The notes beneath the pieces are model-generated. The model did no database searches. It was not told where the DNA came from and saw only the letters and a program-made list of their open reading frames with translations. Shown piece by piece: positions 1-10,516 of a stretch of 64,000 bases of DNA. Position 1 is the stretch's first letter. Every line of letters begins with the position of its first letter. Location: contig OZ020624.1 in NCBI GenBank assembly GCA_963971575.1, positions 17,577,249-17,641,248 of the forward strand. Reading direction: 5' to 3'. The position numbers were made by a program, and so were the translations under genes. The DNA is from Liopterus haemorrhoidalis. Lineage: Eukaryota; Arthropoda; Insecta; Coleoptera; Dytiscidae.

Positions 1-198
1 GAGAACGACCGATACAAAATACCCTCCGTCAAGGGCGTCAGGGGATATAAAAATTTCACCGCGACGGTAGCTGCTGATTCACTACGGCGATATCACAGCA
101 CCATGGCAGAGCATGAGCTCAGTGCCGACCAGTATGATCAACACACGGGTATCCAGGAGACTGATCGGCAGGACTTGATCGACCTCCTGGAGGGGTAA
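1..198 (+). pseudogene. Ty3/gypsy pol, C-terminal end (copy A)
   Basis: The window opens inside the integrase C-terminal tail of a Ty3/gypsy polyprotein. The frame is open from base 1 to a TAA at 196-198 (65 codons). It corresponds to the end of the pol region at 13848-14040, where copy B has an earlier TAA at 13983-13985 in place of the CAA seen here. The GC content is clearly higher than in the surrounding repeats. It is a fragment only because the window begins here. Downstream lie a short spacer and the 3' LTR. Confidence 0.85.
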
Positions 199-247
199 GG
201 TTTAGGTAAGAATTAATGGGGCCATTAATTGTTGCAGAAAGGCCGAG

Positions 248-511
248 TGTTAGGGAGTTTTTCGAAGAGGGCGCGCTCAGCAATGGCGTGGCGGCAGCAC
301 CATACAGGCGGTCGGTATTGTGTCCCGCGCTTGTATCGGCGTGGGAAGAAGAGAGGAGGTCACATGACCGGACCATTCTATCTGCGGCGTTGGAACGGAA
401 ACTTTCGGCGTGATCGCTTGTATTTTGGTGTTTTTAGTATTAAACATTTTTCATGTTTGATTAAATAAATGATATGTTAGATTGAACGCTTGTTATTTTA
501 TCGTCCTAACA
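248..511 (+). mobile_element. Ty3/gypsy 3' LTR (copy A)
   Basis: This 264-bp LTR begins TGTTAGG and ends CCTAACA, so it has the usual TG...CA ends with a 7-bp inverted repeat. It lies 49 bp after the pol stop and has an AATAAA polyadenylation signal at about 464. The same sequence of the same length is at 14092-14355. The 3' flank is Y-module sequence, so the element had inserted into the X/Y repeat. No 5' LTR of this element is in the window. Confidence 0.8.
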
Positions 512-689
512 ATATATTTTGCTGTTAATTGATTAATAAGGGAATTATTTATATTACAAATATTTGAAATTTTCCCGCCATAACTCTACAAATATTTATC
601 GAATCAAAAAAATGTATTTATGTTAGGGATTTGCCGTTTAATTTTAAACATTATTTGTTTTATATATTTTGCTGTTAAGTGAATTATAA
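512..689 (+). repeat. Y module of the X/Y repeat family
   Basis: AT-rich module with the recurring core TTTTCCCGCCATAACTC, an internal AATATTTATCGAATC, and the shared family end TTTTGCTGTTAAGTGAATTAT. Y modules are also present at about 3262-3412, 8690-8835, 9110-9260, 9790-9930, 14356-14530, 16965-17105, 18900-19060 and 21990-22150. In reverse orientation they are at about 24000-24165, 42180-42300 and 47630-47790. No coding content seen. Confidence 0.8.
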
Positions 690-1373
690 GGTCAGTTAAC
701 AATTTTTCCAGCTAAACATATGGTCAGGTAACCATTTGGTCAGCTAACTATATGGTCAGTTATCCATTTGGTCTGCCAACGACATGGTCAGGTAACCAAT
801 TGGTCAGATAAACATATGGTCAGGTAACCATTTGGTCAGCTAACCATATGGTTAGGTAACCATATGTTCATCTAACCATATGATCAGGTAACATTTTGGT
901 CAGCTAACTATATGGTCGGTTATCTATTTGGTCTGTTAACCACATGGTCAATTAACAATTTGGCCAGCTAAACATACGGTTAGGTAACCACTTGATCAGC
1001 TAACCATATGGTCAGTTAACCATTTCGTCAGCTAACCATATGGTCAGTTAACAATTTGGTCAGCTAACCATATGGTTAGGTAACCACTTGATCAGTTAAC
1101 TATATGATCAGTTAACCATTTCGTCAGCTAACCATATGGTCAGTTAACAATTTTTCCGACTAACCATATGGTCAGGTAACCATTTTGTCAGATGACCATA
1201 TCAGGTCAATTTTTTAAGGTAATCATGTAAGTCTTGTAACCATTTGGTCAGCTTAACCTGTACTTGCTCAGCAAACCATTTGGTCTGCCAACGACATGGT
1301 CAGGTAACCATTTGGTCAGTTAAACATATGGTCAGGTATCCATTTGGTCAGCTAACCATATGGTTAGGAATTT
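690..1373 (+). repeat. 16-bp minisatellite, array 1
   Basis: About 42 degenerate units of GGTCAGSTAACCATWT in direct tandem, often alternating between units ending CATTT and CATAT (a 32-bp dimer). Each unit contains the quasi-palindrome TGGTYAGCTRACCA, with CCATATGG at many joints. The array ends at the 3' side of the minus-strand RT fragment. Related arrays are at 14531-15076 and 23190-23735 (same orientation) and at 42365-44592 (reverse orientation). Confidence 0.9.
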
Positions 1374-3245
1374 TTTATCTTCTCACTTCTTTCTTGTCCT
1401 TTGATATCTCGCATTCTATCAGTTATTGCCAGTGTCACATCTTGTCCTTCCGACCTCTTTCTTGCTATTTCCTTAGCTGAGTAACCATTATGCTCAAATC
1501 GTTTCCTTCTTTTTGCTTCCCATTTGGATTGTATCTTTCCATGTATCCCTTTCCTCTCTGTTTCTTTCCAGCACTGATAGAGCAAGTTTTATTTTGGGTG
1601 TTTTATTATCCGCTCTTTGAATTTAATAGCTCTTTTGGTAGCTTCTATCCTAATGTTGTCCAATTTCAATTATTCTAATAAAATATATTCTGGTGTGCAT
1701 TTGTCGAGGCCCAACATCCATTTAATGTATTTATTCTGCACCACCTCTAATTTTTCCTGGTCTTCCCATCCCCATATTTCAGAGCCATACGTCATTATGC
1801 TCTTGACAATGGAGTTGAACATAAGCATCCTTATTTTGATGTCTCCTTTAAATTTTGTCTCACCTATTCCCCACACTTGTGGCAGGGCTAACATTGCTTT
1901 CCTTGAGAGAGTCCGAATATGTTCTTCTGGGCCCCCGCTGCTTTTAAACATGTATCCCAGGTATTTGTATTCTTTCGTTTGTTCTATCTCTTCGTCTCCC
2001 CAATTCCATTTGTTTTGTGTCTGTCTGCCTCCTCCTTTTTTGAACAGCATTATTTTTGACTTATCTGCGTTTAGCTTTAGCTTTTCCTTTTGTAGGAATT
2101 TCTCAAAACATTTAAGGAGTTTCCTCATTTCCTCTTCGATTTTAGCTACAATAGCAATATCGTCCGCTTAGGACAGAGAGATAAATTTTGTGTGTCCTAC
2201 TACCAGTCCTCCTGTTTGTTCTCTTTGTAACGCTTCTAAATCTGACATGTATATGGAGAACAGAGTTGGGCTTAACGGGCATCCTTGCCTTAAACCTTGT
2301 TCTGTCTAAAATTCTTCACAATATATTTCTCCATTTCTTACTTGGTTCCTTGTTTCTTTGTAAATGTCTTGTATCCGGTTTCTTATTATGACGTTTAGTC
2401 CCTTTTTATCTAACGTTTTGTAAAGCTCTTTCCGATCTACTGTGTCAAAGGCTGCTTTTAAATCGGCGAAAAACACATATAGTTTGCCTCTTTCCTTTGC
2501 CAGCTCTCTACCTACTACATAATTCAGGATATATACATTGTCAATTGTCCCTCTCCCTTTCCTGAACCCTGCTTGATTGTCTGTTCTTCTACCTCTTCTT
2601 CCAACTTTTGTTCTAAAACCATTGCATATATTTTGTGCAAGGTGTCCAGAAGAGTAATGCCTCTGTAATTCTTGCATTCATTTTTAATCCCTGATTTGTA
2701 TATGGGTTCTATAATCCCTTTCCTCCATCTATCAGGAAAACTTTCCCCTCTCCATACCTTATTTATAATTTCTGTTATTTTTTTCTTTACATTTTCCGTA
2801 CTGTACAGCCATTCTTCGTTTCCTATCCCATCTTCTCCAGCTGCTTTTTTCTTTTTCAGTTTCTCTATTTGTGCTTGTATTTGCTCTTCCGTTATATCAT
2901 CTTGGTGGCTACCTCCATCATTTTTCGCTACTTCTAGAATTACTTTTTCATTTGTTCCTCTCAGGAGTTGACAGAAATGTCTTTCCCATTCTTCAATCTT
3001 TATATGTTGGGACACATCTACTTTGTTTTTTCTATCTTTATTGATATACTTCCATGCCTCCGTCTCTGTCTTGATATCCTGTATTTCTAATTCTTCTTGT
3101 CTCTTTTTGTTGTTTTTCTTTATCTTTGTATTCTTTCTTTTCTTTTAGATATTCGTTTTTATAGCTTGTACCTATCTTCCATTCTTTTAATGATGTCTTA
3201 ACTGATTTTTTTTCCTACATTCTCCGTCCCACCAGTTATTTCTTC
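1364..3245 (-). pseudogene. Non-LTR retrotransposon reverse transcriptase, inactive (copy A)
   Basis: Minus-strand remnant of an endonuclease-reverse transcriptase type LINE ORF2, lacking the endonuclease. From 5' to 3' it shows the linker and RT fingers (KKKKAAGEDGIGNEEW, YRGITLLDTLHKIYAMVLE), then QAGFRKGRGT, motif A (FFADLKAAFDTVDR near 2440-2473), the GCPLSP region, motif C and the C-terminal domain with IMLFKKGGGRQTQNKW. Motif C is broken: the codon for the Tyr of Y-A-D-D is a TAA at 2168-2170. A further in-frame TAG follows the EIYCEEF segment near 2304, and there is a frame change between the finger and palm segments (about 2524-2680). The fragment abuts the minisatellite at its 3' end and a Y module at its 5' end. 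Confidence 0.9.
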
Positions 3246-3261
3246 TCAGTTTGTTAGTTCT

Positions 3262-3412
3262 ATTTAAGTGAATAATAAGGGCCTTATTTATATTACAAAT
3301 ATCTGAAGTTTTCCCGCCATAACTCTACAAATATTTATCGAATCAAAAAAATGTATTTATGTTAAGGATTTGCCCTTTAATTTCAAACAATATTTGTTTT
3401 ACATGTGCTAGC
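3262..3412 (+). repeat. Y module
   Basis: One Y module, with the CCCGCCATAACTC core, between the RT fragment and the hAT MITE at 3421. It carries a GGGCC variant where most copies read GGGAA. Copy B has the equivalent at about 16965-17105. Confidence 0.7.
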
Positions 3413-3420
3413 CTCTAACC

Positions 3421-3701
3421 GAGTGGTTCTCAACCAGGGTGCCGCGAGCTTTTCAAAATAAATTCGCCGCTATTCTCGGAATCGAAGACCCGTGTCTTAC
3501 AGAAAATACGCGGGAAATGTATTCTCTCTCACTCGTCATAAAACCCTTGCGAGTTTATTGGACGTCAAAAACGCCCGACCTTGAACGGCTCGCTCGCTCG
3601 CTCGCTCTCTCTCTATTGTGACATATTTAATAGTAGGGTGCCGCGAAGATCTCACATTTTGCATAGGGGTGCATTTACCTAAAAAAGGTTGAGAACCACT
3701 G
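3421..3701. mobile_element. hAT-type MITE with GTGGTTCTCAACC ends (copy A)
   Basis: 281-bp element with terminal inverted repeats AGTGGTTCTCAACC / GGTTGAGAACCACT, flanked by the 8-bp direct repeat CTCTAACC at 3413-3420 and 3702-3709. The 8-bp duplication and these ends are typical of hAT MITEs. The short open frame inside (3439-3621) is not transposase-like. The copy B orthologue is at 17119-17395, with the left duplication mutated to CTCGAACC, so insertion predates the segmental duplication. Confidence 0.85.
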
Positions 3702-3738
3702 CTCTAACCGATAGTTGGAATGCGAGACAGACTAGAAC

Positions 3739-4760
3739 GAGTAGTATCACGCCTGTGTCATCGGTATACCAAAATTTCGAACCCCGCCAAAACCATGTGG
3801 CGGTTATCTGATGAGTGTAGCACACAATTTCCACCAGGAGGCAGTTCTGTTGGACACCCCCTCGCCACCCACCACCACTGAATACTCCACAAACTGGAAT
3901 TTTAAATCTTATCTATTTAAATATGGCAGTTATTGTGAATGTGACTTGCACGTGGCGTGTTTAATGTTCTGTGGTGCAAAGAATTTTAAGTGATCAATAA
4001 TATATTAATTAGGAAATATTGGCCCATCAGCTGAAATCAAACTTATATGAATTGTATATTTTACTTTTTTTTTGATATGTTCGATATTTGATATTCGATA
4101 TTTGAAATATTTGATATCAATAACATATTAATTATAGACATATAGACATATTAAATCAGACTTATGTATATGTATCGTATATTTGACTTTTTTTTTTGTT
4201 ATGTTCGATATTTGATATTCAATATTTGAAATGTTCGATATCAATAATATGTTTATTATATTTGTTGCAAATATTGGCCCATCAGCTGAAATCAGACTTA
4301 TATGTATAGTTTATTTTACTTTTGTTGGTGATGTTTGATATTTGAAATGTTCGATTTATTGCAAATATTGGCAAATACTTTTTTTCTTCTGCTATTTATG
4401 CTATTTATGTACCTATTATATGATTGTGTATGTTAGATTATTATTATATATGTACAATAAAAAGCTCAATTTTATATTATGTGTTTCTTTATAACCCCTT
4501 TTTATTATTAAACATGGATACATTTTCGTTTTATATAAAATTTTATTACAATTTCGAATTGTATTAAAATTTTATGTAAAACGAAAATGTATTCATGTTT
4601 TATCAATTGTAATTTTTTTGGAATAATAAATATGAGTACATTTAAATTTCGCGGTTTCATTCAATTTAGTACGTGGTGGATCTCTAGTTAGCGTTAGTTA
4701 CGCTGAACAAAATTTTGACACAGAGATGGCACTTCTGTTAATGTGTTCTGTGAGTAGTAT
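3739..4760. other. 1013-bp segment present only in copy A, bounded by 9-bp direct repeats
   Basis: Copy B reads straight through this point, whereas copy A has an extra 1013 bp between two perfect copies of GAGTAGTAT (3739-3747 and 4752-4760). Between about 4009 and 4370 lie three diverged tandem repeats of roughly 125 bp containing GGCCCATCAGCTGAAATC and GATATTTGATATTC. No terminal inverted repeats are evident. It could be an insertion in A with a 9-bp target duplication, or original sequence lost from B by deletion between the 9-bp repeats. The second option would remove sequence upstream of the LTR at 4763. Confidence 0.55.
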
Positions 4761-4762
4761 GT

Positions 4763-4903
4763 TGTTAGACTCCGACGTGAACGCATCGTTTGTAATGTGT
4801 GTTAGACAATGCATTTATTTATTTGTACATTAATTCTTAAATAAATCAAATTAACTTAATCTCGTGTCTTATTATAACCGCTAGTGACCATCTTAGGCTG
4901 ACA
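4763..4903 (+). mobile_element. LTR of a second gypsy element (copy A)
   Basis: 141 bp starting TGTTAGACTCC and ending GGCTGACA, with AATAAA inside. It is followed two bases later by TCAGAAGTGGGAT, which occupies the position of a primer-binding site, and then by a leader and a gag frame. The orthologue 17444-17584 has the same length. Only this LTR is seen, so the call rests on the TG...CA ends, the polyadenylation signal, and what follows. It is probably the 5' LTR of a 3'-truncated element. Confidence 0.6.
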
Positions 4904-5028
4904 GATCAGAAGTGGGATCAGGAATGATGTGTAAAAAGTTAAAATTTGGTAAAATTAATGTGTAAACAATGTTAAAGGTCAGTGAATTCTGTGTAGTGAG
5001 TGTAGTGAAAGAAGCGTGCATTCGTGTT

Positions 5029-5118
5029 AGTGGGAACGACATAGGCAACCACGTACTACCGAGTGCGAGTGTGAACGAGATAGGCAACCACGTACTACCG
5101 AGTGCGAGTGTTAACGGG
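5029..5118 (+). repeat. 39-bp direct repeats in the gypsy leader
   Basis: Between the primer-binding site and gag, a 39-bp unit containing GATAGGCAACCACGTACTAC is repeated about two and a half times. Copy B has one unit fewer (near 17717-17770), which accounts for the 39-bp offset change. The unit is a multiple of three, but the leader frame has no gag features and I take it as non-coding. Confidence 0.6.
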
Positions 5119-5307
5119 ATAGGCAACCAGCATATTCATAGCTGGACGTGGAACCACGACGTAGATACGGGACGTAAGGGGACGGTACAGGAATACCAAC
5201 GACATCCAAACGGGATAACGCACGAGATAACGTACTAATTAAAGCGCAACGTAGACAGTGGTCTAAAGAACTTAGTTGAACGAAAATAGAAACAAAATAA
5301 AAACGAA

Positions 5308-5697
5308 ATGAACGAAGAGGCCATGAACGTAACAGAATTTAACGTGACGGCAGATAATGGAACGCATGAAGAACCATTATTTTCCTTAACAAACGTCAGA
5401 CGTGAACGAATGGAATTAGATTCTGTGGATCAACTTGAAGAAAATTTAAGATGGGAGAGAGACCTTCTTAAACGAGAACGAGAACTCTTGCAGAAGGAGG
5501 GAGATCTATTTACGCAGGAAACGAGAAGTTTTGGAAACGCAACCATAACTTTGAGCGGTGAACGAACAGATATTTCGTATGATCCAGGATTTGATCCAGG
5601 TAAGATTACTCTGTTAACGGCTAAGCAATGGGTGAAAAAGCTCGAAAGCATTGCGAACATCTTTGGATGGGATGAAACGCTATTATATACTGCTTAA
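5308..5697 (+). pseudogene. Ty3/gypsy gag fragment (copy A, truncated)
   Basis: 129-codon frame starting with ATG after the leader. It has an acidic N-terminus, a charged coiled-coil-like stretch (RWERDLLKRERELLQ near residues 49-63) and the capsid-like segment KQWVKKLESIANIFGWDETL. The frame ends at a TAA right before a deletion: copy B continues for about 320 bp of capsid sequence that is missing here (661-bp deletion at about 5700, joining directly to a Y module). The coiled coil plus AKQWVKKLE...FGW pattern is typical of gag in insect gypsy elements. There is no nucleocapsid knuckle, protease or RT, so this is a dead remnant. Confidence 0.75.
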
Positions 5698-5699
5698 GG

Positions 5700-6264
5700 C
5701 AATAGGCCTTTTTATTTAAAACAATATTTGTTTTATATATTTTGCTGTTAAGTTAATTATAAGGGAGTTATTTATATTTCAAATATATGGAGTTCGCGCG
5801 CTTGTCGTTAGGAAATTTCCACATTAAACAATATATTGTCCACTGCGATTAAAAGTTTTTTCAGCTCTAAATTCGCTTATTTTTCTCTTATTTCCACATA
5901 TAATGTATATTCTCTTCTTTCTCACCATCTCTCCTATGATTTGCACAAGTTTTTTGTCCTTACAGTAACTTTTGCACACGTATTCGTCAGTTTTTGAGTA
6001 CAAAATATCACTTTTTCATTTTTATTACGTCTTTTATTAATATTATACGTCTTAAAATATTTTGAACGCGGTAATACCCTTTTTTTAGCGCATTCAACTT
6101 ACCTATTTACGTCCTAAAAGCGTCATAAGTTGGTTTTTTGCGCCTTTTAGGTTAACTATTTTTGACCTCTTTTTTCTTAACCCTCTTAACTAACCCATTT
6201 CTCTTTTAAACGTCTTAGCTCCACATATATTTTGCTGTTAAGTGAATTATAAGGGAGTTGCTTA
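5700..6264 (+). repeat. Y-module tail plus X module
   Basis: A Y tail (5700-5760) is followed by a full X module marked by GAGTTCGCGCGCTTG, GGAAATTTCCAC, TTTTTTCAGCTCTAAATTCGC, then GTCATAAGTTGG. It ends with CCACATATATTTTGCTG and is interrupted at 6265 by the outer Harbinger element, after which X/Y sequence resumes at 8220. Antisense of X carries the recurrent short frame described among the findings. Confidence 0.75.
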
Positions 6265-6773
6265 GGGTACATTCGATTTGACGCCCCGACCGTTCCGAGC
6301 ACGTTCTGTACACTCAAACGTGTTCGATTTGACGCTCGGAGTACACTCAATTGCATTCGTTTTGCGATCGAGCGAGCATTTAGAGTGCGCTCTATGTGTT
6401 CGAGGTTTCAATGCCGGGTTTACATTGGTAGAGTAAAAGAAGTAACTAGCGCAAGTAACTAGCAACTAGTTACTATCCCTGTGTAAACAGTTGACATTGT
6501 GGCTAGTAGAGTACTAGGTGCCAGTAGTTGGGCTAGGATAGCAGTTAGCTCGTCGACGTATTTACTAGCTACTGTCTTTTCCCCCACTACGCAAAATTGA
6601 TTCATTTCAAATTGGCGGCAAGCGATAACCTGTCATAACAAATAGAAAAAAACCCATATCAGGTAAGTTACAATTTATTTACATAAATTGCGTAACATTG
6701 ATTTATTAATTGATGATTTTTGAAATCATCTGGGAAATAACTGCCTTTGATACACGAAAAAGATGTTGTAGAC

Positions 6774-7077
6774 CAGTGTTTCTCGACCAAAAACGCACCG
6801 TGGACCAGAATAATATATAATTTTCTAACGCGGACTACTAATAATAATTGTTGGTTTATTTTTTGCATGAAAACAAATATATTTAATGTGCTACTATACA
6901 CATGTATTTTATTTGTAGAAAATCACAGAAAATAAACAAAATATAAACTATTTACATAAAAAATGTGCAAAATAAATTAAAAATAAAACTGCAAAAAACA
7001 CATAAAAACTTTCGCGGACCACTAAAAGTTTTCTGGGGACGACTGGTGGTCCGCGGACCACCTGTTTAGAAATACTG
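6774..7077. mobile_element. hAT-type MITE with CAGTGTTTCTC ends (copy A)
   Basis: 304-bp element with imperfect ends CAGTGTTTCTCGACC and its complement ending AATACTG, plus an internal GGTGGTCCGCGGACCACC palindrome near the right end. It is flanked by an exact 8-bp duplication TTGTAGAC (6766-6773 and 7078-7085). It interrupts the Harbinger transposase frame. The copy B orthologue 20077-20382 keeps the same duplication. Confidence 0.9.
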
Positions 7078-7398
7078 TTGTAGACTACAATAACTATTTC
7101 CTGTGGCTAGGAAATAAAGCGTTAATTCCAATTTTATTTTTGCTGGAATCGCATCCCTTATTAGTGTATCAGTTCGTTGTATTAATGGACTAACTAAATT
7201 TAATAGCCTATTAAAATCATCTGGTGTCATTCTTAAACACAGTCTGTACTCTTTTTGATCTTCCACGGCTAATTCACGAAATAGAAGGACTGATGCGCCA
7301 TGGGTAGTTCTTCTATCAATCCATTTTTTAACCCATTTTTGTTTAGGCTTAAATTCTGTACCGAATATTTCAATAAGACAATCAATTATTTCCTCCAC
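7066..7398 (-). pseudogene. Harbinger (HARBI1-like) transposase, N-terminal fragment (copy A)
   Basis: The 110-codon open stretch begins MEEIIDCLIEIFG and contains KWVKKWIDRRTTHG, LLFRELAVEDQKEYRLCLRM, TPDDFNRLLNLVSPLIQR and LTLYFLATGNSYCSLQQ. This is the pattern of the N-terminal helical region of HARBI1/PIF nucleases (W-I-x-R-R, L-x-L-E/D-D, F-R-x-F-L-R-M, L-R-x-L-A-T-G). It precedes the DDE catalytic core, which is absent. The hAT MITE at 6774-7077 interrupts the frame just after SLQQ, and homology resumes past it for about 20 codons near 6710-6770. No catalytic residues remain, so it cannot be an active transposase. Confidence 0.85.
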
Positions 7399-8222
7399 AA
7401 GAAATGATGTAATTCAAAATACCACTTCTTTAATGGCATCACGCCGGCGACGATGTATATCCACATTCATAAACTATTTTTTGCAAAAAGATAATTTCAC
7501 TGCAAAATCACAGCGAAGATGTCAAATGTGTTTTGACACTTACTATCCAGAAAATAAGATATGTATGTCAATTGCGTATGAACACCTACTATCCTGAAAA
7601 TAAGATAGTAGAGTAGAGCCCGTAGTACTTGCGCTAGTTACTAGCTCTTTTACTCTACCAATGTAAACCCGGCATAAGACCGAGCATATGGAGTATGACG
7701 TAAAAAAGTGGGGGAACGGCGGGAAAGAAATGAAAGTTTAAAATTAAATTATAAATAAAATAAAAATAATAGCCTTAGACAAATAACAATAGACAAATAA
7801 TATTGTTATTTGTCTATGGCTACAGAGTACGGCCATTTTATGTATTTGTGACGTTCTGCAAACAGCAAAAAAATTATTAAAATACACCGTTCATAAAATT
7901 AAAATGGAAAAAATTCATTAAATCAATTCATTAATTATTATCTAATTTAAAATTAATATTATTTCTTCAACATTGAAAAAAAAAAAAAAAAAATCAAGGA
8001 AAAACCGACGTACAATATAATTTTGATTCATGACTGACTTGAACTAATCTGACAGTAAAAATGCCGCCTAAAATTGTAGGGTTAGATTTTATAAACATTA
8101 CGTCACAACAACGGTCAATCCGTGTTCGAGTTGCTGCGCTCCGTTAGTGCTCTATTCATGACGTCACCATCAACTGTTCGCTCAGCGCTCGCTCTACCCT
8201 GTACAACTCGAATGCACCCTTA

Positions 8223-10516
8223 TATTTCAAATATTTGGAGTTCACCGGTTTAGCGTTAGGAAATTTCCACTGTAAACAATGTATTGTCCACTGCGATTAA
8301 AAGTTTTTTCAGCTCTAAATTCGCTTATTTTTCTCTTCTTTCCACTTATTATGTATATTCTCTTCTTTCTCACCATCTGTCCTATGATTTGCATCAGTTT
8401 TTTGTCTTTACAGTCACTTTTGCACACGTATTCGTCAGTTTTTGGGTACAAAGTATCACTTTTTCATTCTTATTACGCCTTTTATTAATATTTCACGTCT
8501 TAAAATATTTTGAACGCGGTAAAACCCTTTTTTTAGCACATTCAACTTACCTATTTACGTCTTAAAACCGTCATAAGTTGGTTTTTTGCGTGTTTTATGT
8601 TAACTATTTTTGACCTCTTTTTTCTTAACTAACCTATTTTTATTTTAAACGTCTTAACTCCACATATATCTTGCGGTTAAGTGAATAATAAGGGAGTTAT
8701 TTATATTACAAATATTTGAAGTTTTCCCGCCATTACTCTACAAATATTACTCGAATCAAAAAAATGTATTTATGTTAAGAATTTGCCTTTTAAATTTAAA
8801 CAATATTTGTTTTATATATTTTGCTGTTTAGTGAATTATAAGGGAGTTAATTATTTTTCAAATATTTGGAGTTCGCGCGCTTGGCGTTAGGAAATTTCCA
8901 CTGTAAACAATGCATTGTCCACAGCGGTTAAAAGTTTTTTCAGCTTTAAATTCACTTGTTGTTCCCTTATTTCCACTTATTATGTCTATTCTGTTCTTTC
9001 TCACCGTCTGTCCTATGATTTGCACAAGTTTCTTGTCTTTACAGTCACCTTGCGCACTTATAATAACCAATTTCTCTTTAAAGCGTCTTAACTCCACATA
9101 TATGTTGTTGTTAAGTGAATAATAAGGGAATTATTTATATGACAAATATTTGAAGTTTTCCCGCCATAACTCTACAAATATTTATCGAATCAAAAACATG
9201 TATATATATTAATGATTTGGCTTTTAATTGTAAATAATACTGGTTTTACATGTTTTGCTGTTAAGTGAAATATAAGGGAGTTATTTTTATTTAAAATATT
9301 TGGAGTTCGCGCGCTTGGCGTTAGGAAATTTCCACTGTAAACAAAGTATTGTCCACAGCGGTTAAAAGTTTTTTCAGCTTTAAATTCACTTGTTGTTCCC
9401 TTATTTCCACTTATTATGTCTATTCTGTTCTTTCTCACCGTCTGTCCTATGATTTGCACAAGTTTTTTGTCTTTACAGTCACTTCTGCGCACGTATTCGT
9501 GAAATCTTGAGCACAAAGTATCAATTTTTGAGCACAAAGTATCACTATTTTATTCTTATTACGTCCTTTTATTAATATTTCACGTCTTAAATTATGTTGA
9601 ACGCGGTAAAGAACGCGGTAAAACGCTTTTTTTAGCTCTTTCGTCTTAATTATTTACGTCTTAAAACCGTTATAAATTAGTTTTTTGCGTCTTTTAGGTT
9701 AACTATTTTTGACATCTTTTTTTTAACCCTTTCAACTAACCTATTTCTCTTTTAAACTTTATGAATCCACATATGTTTTGCTGTTAAGTGAATAATAAGG
9801 GAATTATTTACATTACAAACATTTGAAGTTTTCCCGCCATAACTCTACAAATATTTATCGAATCAAAAAAATGTATTTATGTTAGGGATTTACCCTTTAA
9901 TTTTAAACAATATTTATTTTATTTATTTTGCTGTTATGTGAATTATAAGGGAGTTATTTATATTTCAAATATTTGAAGTTCGCGCGCTTGGCGTTAGGAA
10001 ATTTCCACTGTAAACAATGTATTGTTAGGGTGACCATCCGTCCCGGTGTCCCGAAAAATGTTCTCGGGGCGCCCGATTGTCCCGGTTTTTGAGGTGAGGA
10101 CTCTTTTTGCTCTTCACTTTGAATTTGGGGGAGGTGAGGACCTTTTTGTTTTTTTTTGCTCTTTTCTTTGAATTTGGGAGGTGAGGACCTTTTTTTTTGC
10201 TCTTCACTTTGAATTTGAGAGGTGAGGACCTTTTTTTTGCTCTTCACTTGGATCTGGGAGGAAACAAAGACCGTCTTTTTTTTCCCTGTGTCCCGGTTTC
10301 CCTTCACTGAAATCTGGTCACCCTATGTATTGTGTCTACTGCGATTCAAAGTTTTTTCAGCTCTAAATTCGCTTATTGTTCCCTTATTTCCACTTATTAC
10401 GTCTATTCTCTTCTTTCTCACCATCTGTCCTATGATTTGTACAAGTTTTTTGTCTTTACAGTCACCTTCGCACACGTATTCGTCAGTTTTTGAGCACAAA
10501 GTATCACTTTTTCATT
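8223..10516 (+). repeat. Tandem X/Y module array (copy A)
   Basis: X and Y modules alternate: X 8223-8690, Y 8690-8835, short X 8836-9110, Y 9110-9260, X 9265-9790, Y 9790-9930, X 9935-10516. Every module begins near AAGGGAGTTATTTATATT and ends near TTTTGCTGTTAAGTGAAT, so X and Y look like diverged forms of one repeat with different middles. The last X is split by a hAT MITE and then cut at 10516 by the duplication junction. Copy B has about 1100 bp less, consistent with unequal exchange between modules. Confidence 0.8.
10026..10325. mobile_element. hAT-type MITE, CCCGG family (copy A)
   Basis: 300-bp element with ends TAGGGTGACCA / TGGTCACCCTA and an exact 8-bp duplication TGTATTGT (10018-10025 and 10326-10333). 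The interior has several TGTCCCGGT motifs and repeats of GAGGTGAGGAC...TTTTTTTGCTCTTCACTT. Relatives are at 22232-22550 (orthologue), 24916-32391 (split by copia), 41587-41855 and 62574-63028. The 8-bp duplications identify the family as hAT-like. Confidence 0.92.

Larger units (their letters stand above)
6413..7673 (-). mobile_element. PIF/Harbinger element, inner, with transposase remnant (copy A)
   Basis: Nested inside the outer Harbinger. It has long perfect terminal inverted repeats starting GCCGGGTTTACATTGGTAGA, continuing into variants of AGTAACTAGCGCAAG. The flanks share only AT directly, so the exact duplication is unclear. It encodes a minus-strand N-terminal piece of a Harbinger transposase and is itself interrupted by a hAT MITE. 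The orthologue is 19713-20977. Confidence 0.8.
6265..8219. mobile_element. PIF/Harbinger-like element, outer (copy A)
   Basis: The element begins GGGTACATTCGATTTG and ends CAACTCGAATGCACCC, and is flanked by the 3-bp direct repeat TTA (6262-6264 and 8220-8222). TTA duplications with GGG...CCC ends are the hallmark of PIF/Harbinger elements. Without the nested inner element the body is about 0.7 kb and appears non-coding. It contains a poly(A) run near 7980 and the inverted AATAATATTGTTATTTGTC near 7800. The orthologue is 19565-21525. Confidence 0.85.
1..10516 (+). repeat. Tandem segmental duplication, copy A (right part)
   Basis: The order and sequence of everything from 1 to 10516 recurs at 13845-22741: gypsy tail, LTR, minisatellite, minus-strand RT fragment, hAT MITE, gag fragment, Harbinger nest and X/Y modules. 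Position 4 corresponds to 13848, giving a unit of 13844 bp at that point. The offset changes at four places because of indels of about 143 bp (minisatellite), 1013 bp (3739-4752 present only here), 661 bp (absent here at 5700) and 1100 bp (extra X/Y modules here at about 8630-9720). Substitutions are scattered. The left end of copy A lies outside the window; a simple duplication model predicts that the rest of the gypsy pol lies just upstream. Confidence 0.93.

Noticed and set aside
119..376. Frame antisense to the gypsy LTR (and its copy at 13963-14220)
   Set aside because: It lies across the pol stop and LTR on the opposite strand, with no domain. Conserved only because the segment is duplicated.
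690..1373. CRISPR-like or telomere-like array
   Set aside because: Units are contiguous 16-mers without unique spacers, degenerate, and placed inside TE blocks. They match neither CRISPR architecture nor the insect telomere repeat TTAGG.
3439..3621. 60-codon frame inside the hAT MITE
   Set aside because: It lies within a MITE with no transposase motifs; its copy B version differs downstream.
4969..5238. 89-codon frame before gag
   Set aside because: Leader region with 39-bp repeats between primer-binding site and gag. The repeat unit being a multiple of three keeps it open; no domain, and it precedes the true gag start.
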